Positions 8,931-17,743 of a stretch of DNA of 64,000 nucleotides are shown here, piece after piece. Below the pieces are notes generated by a model, which was not told where the DNA came from, did no database searches, and worked only from the letters and a program-made list of their open reading frames with translations. How positions within the stretch are numbered: position 1 is the stretch's first letter; each line of letters starts with the position of its first letter. Position numbers and translations under genes: made by a program. Source of the DNA: Eubacteriales bacterium (GTDB taxonomy: Bacteria > Bacillota > Clostridia > Lachnospirales > Lachnospiraceae); NCBI GenBank assembly GCA_030536555.1, contig JAUNPU010000002.1:1-64000 (forward strand), in the 5' to 3' direction.

Positions 8931-11912
8931 ATGAGCGACAGAATGACACCAATGCCATTTGCACAGATGGTGCAGTGGGTATTAGCAGAACAGAAGAGAA
9001 CCGGAGCTGTATTTGGCGTATACCGTCCCTACAAGGCGAAGGCAGCCAACAACCGGAGCATTTTCGGAAGAAACTTAGAGACCCCCATCGGACCGGCAGC
9101 AGGTCCCCACACCCAGCTGACCCAGAACCTGGCAGCAGCGTACTATGGCGGCAGCCGCTTCTTTGAGCTGAAGACCGTGCAGATTTTAGACGGTGAGGAC
9201 CTTCCGGTCAGCAAGCCGTGTATCAAGGCAGATGACGAGTGCTACAACTGTGAGTGGTCCACGGAGCTGTATGTTCCCCAGGCACAGGCGGAGTACATCA
9301 AGGGCTGGTTCCTGCTGAAGATGATGGCGAAGGAGTTCGGTCTGGGCGATCCGGACGGCTTCCAGTTCAACATGAGCGTAGGATATGACTTAGAGGGCAT
9401 CAAGTCTGAGAAGGTCAACACCTTTATCGACTCCATGATGGACGCTTCCAATACGAAGGAATTTAAGGAGTGTAAGCAGTATCTGCTGGACAACCTGAAT
9501 CTGTTCGAGCATGTGACGAGGGAAGACGTGGAGGCAATCAGCCCGCAGATCTGTAATTCCGCAACCCTGTCCACCCTGCATGGCTGCCCGCCCCAGGAGA
9601 TTGAGCGGATTGCAACCTATTTGATTAAAGAAAAGGGTCTGAACACCTTTATCAAGTGCAACCCGACTCTGCTGGGCTACGAATTTGCAAGAAAGACCAT
9701 GGATGAGATGGGATATGACTACGTGGCATTCGGCGATTTCCATTTTAAGGATGACTTGCAGTACGAGGATGCCATTCCGATGTTCAAGCGCCTGATGGCA
9801 CTGTGCGACGAGAAGGGTCTGGAGTTCGGTGTGAAGATCACCAACACCTTCCCGGTGGATGTAAAGCAGAATGAGCTTCCCAGCGAAGAGATGTACATGT
9901 CCGGTAAGTCCCTGTATCCGTTATCCATCTCTCTGGCAGCAAGACTGACCGAAGAGTTTGACGGCAAGCTGCGGATCTCCTACTCCGGCGGTGCAGATGC
10001 ATTCAACATCAAGAAAATCGTGGCAGCAGGCATCTGGCCGGTGACCGTGGCAACCACCCTGCTGAAGCCGGGCGGATACCAGAGACTGGAGCAGCTGTCC
10101 TTCGAGACTGAGGCAGCCGGAGTGACCTTCACCGGCGTAGATCCGAAGGCAGTGCGTGCACTGGCAACGGAAGCTATCACCGACAGACATCATGTGAAGG
10201 CTGTGAAGCCGCTTCCGTCCAGAAAGATGAAGAAACAGGTTCCGCTGGTAGACTGCTTCGTGGCTCCCTGTGAAGAAGGATGCCCGATTCATCAGGATAT
10301 TCCGGCATACTTAAAGCTGGTGGGCGAAGGAAAATATGAGGAAGCGCTCCGTGTGATCACCGAGAAGAACCCGCTTCCGTTCATCACCGGTACCATCTGT
10401 GCACACAACTGTATGGGCAAATGTACCCGTAACTTCTACGAGAGTCCGGTACATATCCGCCAGAGCAAGCTGGTGGCAGCAGAGGGCGGCTTTGATGCAG
10501 TGATCGGCGCACTTCCGGCAGCGGCAGCAGACACCGGCAAGACGGCAGCTATCGTGGGCGGCGGCCCGGCTGGTATGGCAGCAGCATTCTTCTTAAGCCG
10601 TGCAGGCGTAAAAGTAACCCTGTTCGAGGCGAAGGACAGTCTGGGCGGCGTGGTGAAGCACGTGATTCCGGGCTTCCGTATCGCAGATGAGACGATTGCC
10701 AAGGATGCACGTCTGGTGACTGCATATGGCGCAGAGGTGAAGCTGAACACCCGCGTGGAGAGCATTGATGAGCTGAAGAAGCATTACGACGCAGTGATCC
10801 TGGCAGCAGGTGCTTCTGAGCCGGGCGTGCTGAAGTTAGAGAGCGGCGAGACGGTAAATGCACTGGAGTTCCTGGCTGACTTTAAGAAGAACGACGGCAG
10901 GCTGAACATCGGCAAGAATGTGGTTGTCATCGGCGGCGGCAACACGGCTATGGATACTGCACGTGCAGCAAAGCGCACCGAGGGCGTGGAGCACGTATAT
11001 CTGGTATACAGAAGAACCAAACGCTACATGCCGGCAGATGCAGAAGAGCTGGAGATGGCAGTAGAAGATGGCGTAGAGTTCAAGGAGCTGCTGGCTCCGA
11101 AGAGCCTTGCAGACGGCAAGCTGCTGTGTGATGTGATGCGCCTTGGCGAGATCGATGCATCCGGCAGACGCGGCGTGGAAGCAACCGGTGAGCAGGTTAC
11201 CGTTGATGCGGATACCGTGATCGCAGCAGTCGGTGAGCGTGTTCCCACCGGATTCTATGAGAAGAACGGCCTGAATGTCAGCGAGCGGGGCAAGGTTCTG
11301 GTAAATCAGGATACCCTGGAGAGCAGCGTGAAGGGCGTATATGTAGTGGGCGACGGTCTGAACGGCCCGGCAACTGTAGTAGAAGGCATCCGCGATGCGA
11401 AGAAGGCAGCAGAGGCAATCGTTGGTCAGGGCATTGGCGCTGATACGGAGCTGAAGGCTGAGGCAGAGGACATTTATGCACGCCGCGGCGGTCTGTTAGA
11501 GCAGCTTGAGGGACGTGTGGAGACCGGAAGATGTCTCTCCTGTTCCGCAGTCTGTGAGAACTGTGCAGAGGCTTGTCCGAACCGTGCAAACGTGGCTATC
11601 CGCGTGCCGGGCGCTGCCAAGCACCAGATCATCCATGTAGACTATATGTGTAATGAGTGCGGCAACTGTAAGAGCTTCTGTCCTTACGACAGCGCACCGT
11701 ATCTGGATAAGTTCACCCTGTTTGCCAACGAAGCAGACATGGAGAACAGCAAGAACCAGGGCTTCACCGTTCTGGACCGGGAGGCATTGAGCTTCAAGGT
11801 GCGTTATCTTGGCAACATCCTGACCTGGAAGGCCGGCGAGAAGACCGAGATCCCGGAGATGCTGTGCAAGGTGATGGAGACGGTTTGCAAGGATTACAGT
11901 TATCTGGTATAA
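8931..11912 (+). CDS. ygfK: YgfK, multidomain iron-sulfur flavoprotein (putative selenate reductase subunit)
   Basis: Large redox protein of 993 aa, the normal YgfK length. Order: an N-terminal dihydroorotate-dehydrogenase-like barrel (about 1-410), a GltD-type cysteine-rich region (CFVAPCEEGCPIHQ, then CAHNCMGKCTRNF), an FAD site (AAIVGGGPAGMAAAFF), an NADPH site (VVVIGGGNTAMD), and C-terminal 4Fe-4S motifs (CNECGNCKSFCPYD). It is linked with purine and selenium metabolism and probably carries electrons between NAD(P)H and the purine-ring reductive step. AAGGAG precedes the ATG. The annotated selenate reductase activity is uncertain. Confidence 0.9.
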   Translation: MSDRMTPMPFAQMVQWVLAEQKRTGAVFGVYRPYKAKAANNRSIFGRNLETPIGPAAGPHTQLTQNLAAAYYGGSRFFELKTVQILDGEDLPVSKPCIKADDECYNCEWSTELYVPQAQAEYIKGWFLLKMMAKEFGLGDPDGFQFNMSVGYDLEGIKSEKVNTFIDSMMDASNTKEFKECKQYLLDNLNLFEHVTREDVEAISPQICNSATLSTLHGCPPQEIERIATYLIKEKGLNTFIKCNPTLLGYEFARKTMDEMGYDYVAFGDFHFKDDLQYEDAIPMFKRLMALCDEKGLEFGVKITNTFPVDVKQNELPSEEMYMSGKSLYPLSISLAARLTEEFDGKLRISYSGGADAFNIKKIVAAGIWPVTVATTLLKPGGYQRLEQLSFETEAAGVTFTGVDPKAVRALATEAITDRHHVKAVKPLPSRKMKKQVPLVDCFVAPCEEGCPIHQDIPAYLKLVGEGKYEEALRVITEKNPLPFITGTICAHNCMGKCTRNFYESPVHIRQSKLVAAEGGFDAVIGALPAAAADTGKTAAIVGGGPAGMAAAFFLSRAGVKVTLFEAKDSLGGVVKHVIPGFRIADETIAKDARLVTAYGAEVKLNTRVESIDELKKHYDAVILAAGASEPGVLKLESGETVNALEFLADFKKNDGRLNIGKNVVVIGGGNTAMDTARAAKRTEGVEHVYLVYRRTKRYMPADAEELEMAVEDGVEFKELLAPKSLADGKLLCDVMRLGEIDASGRRGVEATGEQVTVDADTVIAAVGERVPTGFYEKNGLNVSERGKVLVNQDTLESSVKGVYVVGDGLNGPATVVEGIRDAKKAAEAIVGQGIGADTELKAEAEDIYARRGGLLEQLEGRVETGRCLSCSAVCENCAEACPNRANVAIRVPGAAKHQIIHVDYMCNECGNCKSFCPYDSAPYLDKFTLFANEADMENSKNQGFTVLDREALSFKVRYLGNILTWKAGEKTEIPEMLCKVMETVCKDYSYLV

Positions 11913-11993
11913 TTGAGGAAGCGTTGGCTGGTGGTTATAATTTAATATGGAATTAGATGAAAACCGCGGCTGCAGTTTCATGAAAATCAGGTT

Positions 11994-12249
11994 TTGGACA
12001 AATACGGGAGAAATTCCATGTATTTGTCCAATTCCACGTTCTAAGCAAGACTGTGAGAGTGGGATTTGCGGGCGTTTGGACAATTTTAGCGGAAAAAGCC
12101 ATTTATTGTCCAAGAATTCCAGAATTTTGGACAATTCAGGGTCGAAAGTGCCGTTTATTGTCCAAAAACGCGTATTTTCGCCGGCTTTGGATGGAAATCT
12201 ACACTGTTTTGGACAATTTTTCGCGAAAAAGCCATTAATTGTCCAAAAC
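11994..12249. repeat. Array of four 38-39-base inverted repeats between ygfK and hyuA
   Basis: This 404-base gap holds no credible gene. Four units share outer arms TTGGACAAT/ATTGTCCAA: 11994-12031 (11-base arms), 12076-12113 (9), 12127-12165 (11 when extended) and 12209-12246 (13 when extended). Units 2 and 4 share a loop core GAAAAAGCCATT, with a related one in unit 3. Unit starts are spaced 82, 51 and 82 bases. A 109-codon frame runs through but is made of the repeats. Could be REP-like hairpins, a protein-binding array or RNA processing sites. Confidence 0.85.
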
Positions 12250-12316
12250 GCCAGGAGATTCCGGCAAATCCCATAGCTTGCAGGAGATAAAAAGGAAGAA
12301 AGCTGGGGTGTAACAG

Positions 12317-13717
12317 ATGAAACGATTATTAAAAGGCGGTATGGTGGTAAGCGGTTCCGGATGCAGCGTCATGGATGTGCTGATGGATGAAGAAAGCGGA
12401 AAAATCTGCCAGGTGGCGGAGCATATTGAGGTGGAACAGGAAGCGGTGGAGGTCATTGATGTCAGCGGGAAGCTGCTCTTCCCGGGCTTTATCGACGCCC
12501 ACACCCACTTTGACCTGGAGGTATCCGGCACGGTGACGGCGGATGACTTTGCCACCGGAACCAAAGCGGCAGTCAGCGGCGGAACCACGCTGATCATCGA
12601 CTTTGCCACCCAGAACAAGGGAGAGACCCTGGACGAGGCTCTGGAGAACTGGCATAAAAAGGCAGACGGCAGGTGCTCCTGCGACTACGGATTCCACATG
12701 GCAATCTCCGACTGGAATGAGGATGTGAGCCGTCAGCTGGAGCATATGTTTGCGGAAGGCGTGACCTCCTTCAAGCTTTATATGACATACGATGCCATGG
12801 TGCTGCCGGACGAGGCAATCTATCAGGTGCTGAAGCGCTTGAAGGAGTTAAACGGAATCGCCGGAGTCCACTGTGAAAATATGGGACTGATCGCAGCCCG
12901 CGTGGCAGAGGAGAAGCAGGCAGGTCATCTGACCCCGGATGCACACCCGTTGACCAGACCGGATCTGGCGGAGGCAGAGGCAGTGGACCGTCTGCTGAAG
13001 CTGGCGAAGGCGGCAGATGCGCCGGTGATTGTGGTGCATTTGAGCTCAGAGGCCGGGTATCAGGAAGTGGTGTATGCGAGAAATGGAGGGAAAGCAGAGC
13101 CGGAGCAGGAGGTTTATCTGGAAACCTGCCCGCAGTATCTGGTGATGGACGACAGCCGCTACTCGGAGGACGGATTTGACGGTGCAAAGTATGTGTGCTC
13201 CCCGCCCCTTCGCAAGGCTGCAGATCAGGAATGTCTGTGGAAAGCACTGGCAGCAGACCAGATTCAGACCATTTCCACCGATCACTGCAGCTTCACCATG
13301 GAGCAGAAGCGTGCCGGAATTGATGATTTCAGCAAGATTCCCAATGGCATGCCGGGGGTGGAAACCAGACCGGTTTTGATGTATACTTATGGAGTGAGAC
13401 AGGGCAGACTGACGCTGGAGCAGATGTGCAGACTGCTGGCGGAGAACCCGGCGAAGCTGTATGGAATCTACCCGCAGAAGGGCTGCATTGCAGAGGGAAG
13501 CGACGCCGATCTGGTGGTGTGGGACCCGGAGACCAGGTGGACCCTGTCTGTGGACAACCAGAAGGCAGCCACCGATTACTGCCCGCTGGAAGGAATGGCG
13601 GTGGAAGGCATGCCGGAGACGGTGTATCTGCGCGGCCAGAAGGTGGCAGAGCGCGGTGAGGTCGTGAAGGAAGATGCCGGACAGTACACCAGACGGGGGA
13701 CCTATCAGAAGTTCTGA
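12317..13717 (+). CDS. hyuA: HyuA, cyclic amidohydrolase (D-hydantoinase/dihydropyrimidinase type)
   Basis: Cytoplasmic zinc amidohydrolase of 466 aa, normal for hydantoinase/dihydropyrimidinase, which hydrolytically opens five- or six-membered cyclic ureides. AHTHFD gives H62 and H64; K153 in TSFKLYMTYD is the lysine expected to be carbamylated; HCEN and HLSS give further metal ligands; STDHCSF supplies the late aspartate. It follows the repeat array behind ygfK, so it may be co-transcribed or separately controlled. In a purine pathway it would open an imidazolone or pyrimidine ring to a ureido acid feeding ygeY/ygeW. Confidence 0.9.
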   Translation: MKRLLKGGMVVSGSGCSVMDVLMDEESGKICQVAEHIEVEQEAVEVIDVSGKLLFPGFIDAHTHFDLEVSGTVTADDFATGTKAAVSGGTTLIIDFATQNKGETLDEALENWHKKADGRCSCDYGFHMAISDWNEDVSRQLEHMFAEGVTSFKLYMTYDAMVLPDEAIYQVLKRLKELNGIAGVHCENMGLIAARVAEEKQAGHLTPDAHPLTRPDLAEAEAVDRLLKLAKAADAPVIVVHLSSEAGYQEVVYARNGGKAEPEQEVYLETCPQYLVMDDSRYSEDGFDGAKYVCSPPLRKAADQECLWKALAADQIQTISTDHCSFTMEQKRAGIDDFSKIPNGMPGVETRPVLMYTYGVRQGRLTLEQMCRLLAENPAKLYGIYPQKGCIAEGSDADLVVWDPETRWTLSVDNQKAATDYCPLEGMAVEGMPETVYLRGQKVAERGEVVKEDAGQYTRRGTYQKF

Positions 13718-13749
13718 CGGTTGAAGAAGTTTTGACGACCGGCTGTGGC

Positions 13750-14460
13750 TTACATGCTACAGGAAAGCTTATGCAAAAGCCACCGGAACAACTGATGCAC
13801 CAGATATCCACCGAGGCAGACAGCACCGATATACAGCAGGTTGCCGGGCAGGATACCGAGTCGCAGGGACAGGCTGTGAAACAGAAGCTGCGTGTTCGGA
13901 TAATAGGGGGAAATGTAGAACATATCCGCCCGCCCGTGCCCCGGAGCAAGCAGGTTGATCAGAGTGGCAACGAAGCAGGATGACAGAAAGACCGGAATCG
14001 TGCGGACAAAGCCCATGCGGCTGGTGTCCGTGCGCCCGGACAGCCCGAGAAAGCATCCAATCACAATCAGAAGCAGATGCCACAGGTAGCCGTGCAGGGT
14101 CAGGGTCCAGTGAATGTTGGAAAATCCATCCGGCACCATGAGCGCGGCGATGCCGCCAAGCAGACCGTAATCCTGCATAAAGGTACACAAAGAAACCCGT
14201 ACCTTCCGGTCCTTCAGAAATGGAATCAGCAGGCACAGATACATCGGCAGACTGCAGAGCTGGAAGGGGAAAAACCACCAGTCATAATGTCCGCCGTTGA
14301 TGACAACATATAAGAAAATCTGTTTATACAGCTCACTGGCTGCCAGAAGCAGTCCGCAGCAGAAGAGCAGTTTGTCTGCGGTCCGGTCAGAAAGCTGACC
14401 AAAGTGCGCCGCAGCAGAGGCACATTTATTTAATAGCGTAGTATTTTTCGTATTATTCAT
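13750..14460 (-). CDS. YwaF family integral membrane protein (TIGR02206)
   Basis: Membrane protein of 236 aa with about six to seven hydrophobic helices. The conserved FPFQLCSLPMYLCLL stretch, a central HWTLTLHGYLWHLLL helix and the terminal GNLLYIGAVCLGGYL helix match the YwaF/TIGR02206 family, whose function is unknown. It converges on hyuA (32-base gap) and diverges from the yqeC fusion. It looks unrelated to the purine genes. No signal peptide is evident. Confidence 0.75.
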   Translation of the reverse strand: MNNTKNTTLLNKCASAAAHFGQLSDRTADKLLFCCGLLLAASELYKQIFLYVVINGGHYDWWFFPFQLCSLPMYLCLLIPFLKDRKVRVSLCTFMQDYGLLGGIAALMVPDGFSNIHWTLTLHGYLWHLLLIVIGCFLGLSGRTDTSRMGFVRTIPVFLSSCFVATLINLLAPGHGRADMFYISPYYPNTQLLFHSLSLRLGILPGNLLYIGAVCLGGYLVHQLFRWLLHKLSCSM

Positions 14461-14515
14461 ACGCCTATTTTAGCACCACCGGAAAGAAAGAACAAGAAAG
14501 GTTACACAAAATCAA

Positions 14516-16093
14516 ATGAAACGTACAACACTTCAGAAGCTGAACAGACAGCAGATTACAGACATTTATCACACTTATATGGAAACGGATTTCCCGCCGG
14601 ATGAGCTTCGCCCGCTGGAGGAATTTATGGAACGCATCGACCGGGGAATCTATGAGTGTCTGGGACTGTATGAAGAGGGAGAGCTGCGTGCTTACGGGTA
14701 TTTTGTGAAGGACGAGGCAGCCCGGACCGTGCTGCTGGACTTTCTGGCAGTCTGTCCGGCGTACCGGTGCGGCGGCTATGGCGGCAGTTTTCTTAAGGTG
14801 ATGGGAGCCTATTATGCCTCCTGCCGGGGAATTCTGATTGAGTGCGAGAGCGAGCAGACGGCGGCAGATGACAAGGAGTTGACGGTGCGGCGCAGAAGAA
14901 TGGCATTTTATGAGAAAAATGGCTGTGCGCGCACCCTGACCCGCTCCTGTCTGTTTGGTGTGGAGTTTGATATTTTGTATCTGGCGCTAGGGGATGCCGC
15001 AGAGTGCGAAAGGGATGCCGGTGTGCCGGAAGTGGCAGATCAGCTGCGACACATGTATGCGCTGATGTTCGGAGAAGCGGGCAGCGGAGCCTGCTCCAGA
15101 GTCTGGAATCGAAGTAGCCGGATAAAGCAGGTTCAGAGTTGGACCGGGGAGAGCATTCCCCTTTGCCAGATGGAAAGGCTGAAAGAGAACAGGGAGTCAG
15201 GGACAGCAGAACCCACAGAACCCACAGAATCCGCAGAATCCGTAAAACAGCAGCTTGAACAGCAGCATCGTCAGGAGAAACCGGCGATTTCCGTGCAGCC
15301 CTCTCTGCTGACTGCCCTTGGCTTTGCGAATCTGGATGAGATTCCCAGAATCATTTCACTGGTAGGCGGTGGCGGCAAGACTACGACCATGTACCAGCTT
15401 GCTGATGAACTGGCGGAGCGTGGCCGGAAGGTGCTGGTGACAACGAGCACTCACATTATGAAGCCGCAGACCGGACAGGTGGCGGAGATTCGTCATGTAC
15501 GGGAATTACAGGATGTGGCATGGGATGGAAATATTCTGATTGCCGGAACACCGGTGGAGGCACTGGCGGATGCAGAGACAGGAACGCCGGTGGAGGAACC
15601 AGTGCATGCAGCAGGAATCGTACCCCTTATGCCGATGAAAAAACTCGCCCAGCCAGAAGGTCTGGGAGAATCGGCTGAGATGGAGCGCCTTCTGGAACTG
15701 GCAGATGTGATTCTGATTGAGGCGGACGGAGCAAAGTGGCTGCCAGTCAAGGTGCCGCGTGAAGGAGAGCCGGTGTTGATTCCGCAGACCGGGCTTGTCA
15801 TTGCCTGCGCCGGACTTCGTGCAGTCGGGAAGACATTTGATGAAGCCTGCTTTCGGTTTGAAGAGCAGGGACGGTGGCTGAGACGAAACGGCACAGACAG
15901 GATAGAAGCGGCGGACCTGGCGCTGATCCTGATGGATGAGCGGGGAAGCCGGAAGAACTTGGACGGTCGTTTTTACCGAATCGTGCTGAATCAGGCAGAC
16001 GGGGAGAAAGAGCAGAAGCTGGCAGAGCAGGTGATCCGGATGCTTCCGGTGACGATGCAGAGGGATTGCGTGGTGACGGGGTACTATCGATGA
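14516..16093 (+). CDS. yqeC: GNAT acetyltransferase fused to selenium-cofactor protein YqeC
   Basis: Fusion of 525 aa. Residues 1-160 look like a GNAT acetyltransferase (acetyl-CoA loop around CPAYRCGGYGGSFL, terminal FYEKNGC). Residues 200-262 are a polar linker with EPTEPTE repeats. From about 263 the YqeC domain starts, with a P-loop SLVGGGGKTTT (about 282-292) and VTTSTHIMKP. YqeC proteins are usually about 250 aa and accompany selenium-dependent molybdenum hydroxylases. The reading frame is unbroken, so the fusion appears genuine. The start lacks a close strong ribosome site. The next gene overlaps by 4 bases. Confidence 0.82.
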   Translation: MKRTTLQKLNRQQITDIYHTYMETDFPPDELRPLEEFMERIDRGIYECLGLYEEGELRAYGYFVKDEAARTVLLDFLAVCPAYRCGGYGGSFLKVMGAYYASCRGILIECESEQTAADDKELTVRRRRMAFYEKNGCARTLTRSCLFGVEFDILYLALGDAAECERDAGVPEVADQLRHMYALMFGEAGSGACSRVWNRSSRIKQVQSWTGESIPLCQMERLKENRESGTAEPTEPTESAESVKQQLEQQHRQEKPAISVQPSLLTALGFANLDEIPRIISLVGGGGKTTTMYQLADELAERGRKVLVTTSTHIMKPQTGQVAEIRHVRELQDVAWDGNILIAGTPVEALADAETGTPVEEPVHAAGIVPLMPMKKLAQPEGLGESAEMERLLELADVILIEADGAKWLPVKVPREGEPVLIPQTGLVIACAGLRAVGKTFDEACFRFEEQGRWLRRNGTDRIEAADLALILMDERGSRKNLDGRFYRIVLNQADGEKEQKLAEQVIRMLPVTMQRDCVVTGYYR

Positions 16094-16356
16094 AGACGTG
16101 GTTGGTACTTTATCTGATTGCAATCAATGTGATTACCTTTTTTATATTTGGACTGGATAAATATCGTGCGATAAAAAAGCGTTCCCGAATAAGAGTGGCA
16201 ACGCTGCTGCGGCTTGCATTGATAGGCGGCGCGGCAGGTGGCTGGATTGCCATGTACCTGTTTCATCACAAGACGAGGAAAGCCTGCTTTACAGTCGGAA
16301 TCCCGATGATGGTGCTTATGCAGGGGATTGTACTATTTTATTTGATGAATTGGTAA
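16090..16356 (+). CDS. DUF1294 small membrane protein
   Basis: 88 aa with three hydrophobic helices and the family motif FGLDKYRAIK followed by R-rich RIRVATLLRLALIGG and MYLFHHKTRKACF, typical of DUF1294 proteins of unknown function. The ATGA overlap with yqeC (16090-16093) indicates translational coupling, so this start is preferred to an upstream ATG at 16066. It ends the base-composition segment of the purine/selenium genes; the accessory island begins just after it. Confidence 0.78.
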   Translation: MKTWLVLYLIAINVITFFIFGLDKYRAIKKRSRIRVATLLRLALIGGAAGGWIAMYLFHHKTRKACFTVGIPMMVLMQGIVLFYLMNW

Positions 16357-16374
16357 AGGAAGAGTGGGGAAATT

Positions 16375-16896
16375 ATGGCGTTTCGAGTTTTATATGAAGC
16401 AGGTTACATCTTTGACTCCTCTATTTGGTCTGTGTTGGTGATAATGCTCTTGTGGTGTGCATTTCCGGTAATCTTAAAAAAAGCGTTGCCTGAAATGGTA
16501 CATGCACCGAAAGATAAAACCGGAAATATAAACATGAGATTTATTGGACTTTTTTCTGGTATCGGTACTGCCTTCATATTACTTTATACCGTGCCGATTT
16601 GTTTTAGGGAGTACCGTGAGTATAAAATAGCCAGTGCATATCAAGAAGGGGACTATCTTACGGTAGAAGGTTATGTGGAGAATTTTGATCCGATGCCATT
16701 CAATGGACACAAAAATGAAAGCTTTGATGTTGGTGAGGTGCATTTTGCGTATTCAGATTATAACTATTCTCCGGGCTACCATAGAGCGCGTTCTCATGGA
16801 GGGGTGATCCGTGGGGATGGTCAGTACGTTAGAATCGGATACATTTATTTAAACAGAATACAGGGAAATGTCATTGTCAGGATCGAGGGGCAGTAG
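16375..16896 (+). CDS. Two-helix membrane protein with extracytoplasmic domain, unknown
   Basis: 173 aa. Two membrane helices (about 14-38 and 55-75) are followed by a soluble stretch beginning YLTVEGYVENFDP and rich in Tyr, His and Gly, resembling a small beta-barrel. Not assigned to a known family. It is the first gene of the A+T-richer accessory island, 18 bases after DUF1294, with GTGGGG ahead of the ATG. A later island gene (20827) has a similar plan of a helix plus a YVENF/VEVKG-like barrel. Confidence 0.6.
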   Translation: MAFRVLYEAGYIFDSSIWSVLVIMLLWCAFPVILKKALPEMVHAPKDKTGNINMRFIGLFSGIGTAFILLYTVPICFREYREYKIASAYQEGDYLTVEGYVENFDPMPFNGHKNESFDVGEVHFAYSDYNYSPGYHRARSHGGVIRGDGQYVRIGYIYLNRIQGNVIVRIEGQ

Positions 16897-16946
16897 ATAT
16901 TGAAAGGCTCCCAGATGTCTGAGCCGGAGTTGTCGAGGTTAGTGAT

Positions 16947-17276
16947 ATGGATGAAAATGTAATAGGTTTTGTGGCCTGGGTTATCGTCGGCTGCTTTTTG
17001 ATTGGCACTGGAGTTGCTGCTTTTTTCAAGAAGAAAGCAGTGGGATTTTGGGCAAATATGGAAGTAGAACCTGTGAGTGATATTAAGAAGTATAATTGCG
17101 CTGTAGGGAAATTATTTGTTTTGTATGGAGTGTTTTTCATGTTGCTGGGTACCCCTTTACTTATGGGACAAAATTCTCCATTCATTCTATTTTCAATCAT
17201 AGGAGTGATGATAGAAACCATTATCATGATGGTTGTTTACAGCTTGGCGATTGAAAAGAAATATAGAAAGAAGTAA
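16947..17276 (+). CDS. DUF3784-like small membrane protein
   Basis: 109 aa with three hydrophobic helices. The segment KKAVGFWANMEVEPVSDIKK followed by YNCAVGKLFVLYG resembles DUF3784-type membrane proteins common in clostridia (family assignment from memory of the pattern, moderate confidence). Function unknown. The same-strand neighbours are separated by 50 and 71 bases, and the downstream gap carries the first cassette-boundary hairpin. Confidence 0.6.
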   Translation: MDENVIGFVAWVIVGCFLIGTGVAAFFKKKAVGFWANMEVEPVSDIKKYNCAVGKLFVLYGVFFMLLGTPLLMGQNSPFILFSIIGVMIETIIMMVVYSLAIEKKYRKK

Positions 17277-17279
17277 ATA

Positions 17280-17303
17280 AGTCCAGTGGTTTCAAGCTGG
17301 AAA
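17280..17303 (+). repeat. Cassette-boundary hairpin 1
   Basis: TCCAG (17282-17286) pairs with CTGGA (17297-17301), followed by AAAT, directly after a stop codon and 44 bases before the next start. Confidence 0.5.
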
Positions 17304-17347
17304 TCTTTAATTTCAAACTGAAAATTGGAATCTGGAGGGATTACGGT

Positions 17348-17743
17348 ATGGCAGTTTCTAATATAAAAGCTGTATTTCAACAGGATATACAGAAGGTGTG
17401 GGACACGGTTACTTCTCTTGAAAAATATGCATGGCGCAGTGATCTGAGCAAGATTGAAATATTAAATGAAAAGCAGTTTGTTGAGTATACAAAAGGGGGA
17501 TACGCCACGACTTTTACGATTACGGCTGTTGAACCATGCAGACGTTGGGAATTTGATATGGAGAATGGCAACATGAAAGGTCATTGGGCTGGCATATTCA
17601 CACAGAGAGGAAAACAGACGGAAATTGATTTTACAGAAGATGTAGTTGCCAGGAAATGGTATATGAAGCCCTTTGTAAAATCTTATTTGAAAAAGCAGCA
17701 GGCATTATATGTTTCTGACTTGGAAAAGGCGTTGTTGCAATGA
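17348..17743 (+). CDS. SRPBCC (START/polyketide cyclase-like) family protein
   Basis: 131 aa, cytoplasmic, normal for the SRPBCC ligand-binding fold: an N-terminal strand with VWDTVTSLEKYAWRSDL, central strands ending in TFTITAVEPCRRWEF, a WAGIFTQRGKQTEIDF hairpin and a C-terminal helix FVKSYLKKQQALYVSDLEKA. The ligand is unknown. It overlaps the next GNAT gene by 4 bases (ATGA), so the two are translationally coupled and probably travel as one unit. GGAGGG lies before the ATG. Confidence 0.75.
   Translation: MAVSNIKAVFQQDIQKVWDTVTSLEKYAWRSDLSKIEILNEKQFVEYTKGGYATTFTITAVEPCRRWEFDMENGNMKGHWAGIFTQRGKQTEIDFTEDVVARKWYMKPFVKSYLKKQQALYVSDLEKALLQ

Noticed and set aside
11947..12276. 109-codon frame across the repeat array
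   Set aside because: It consists of translated copies of the inverted repeats and has no ribosome site or recognisable domain.
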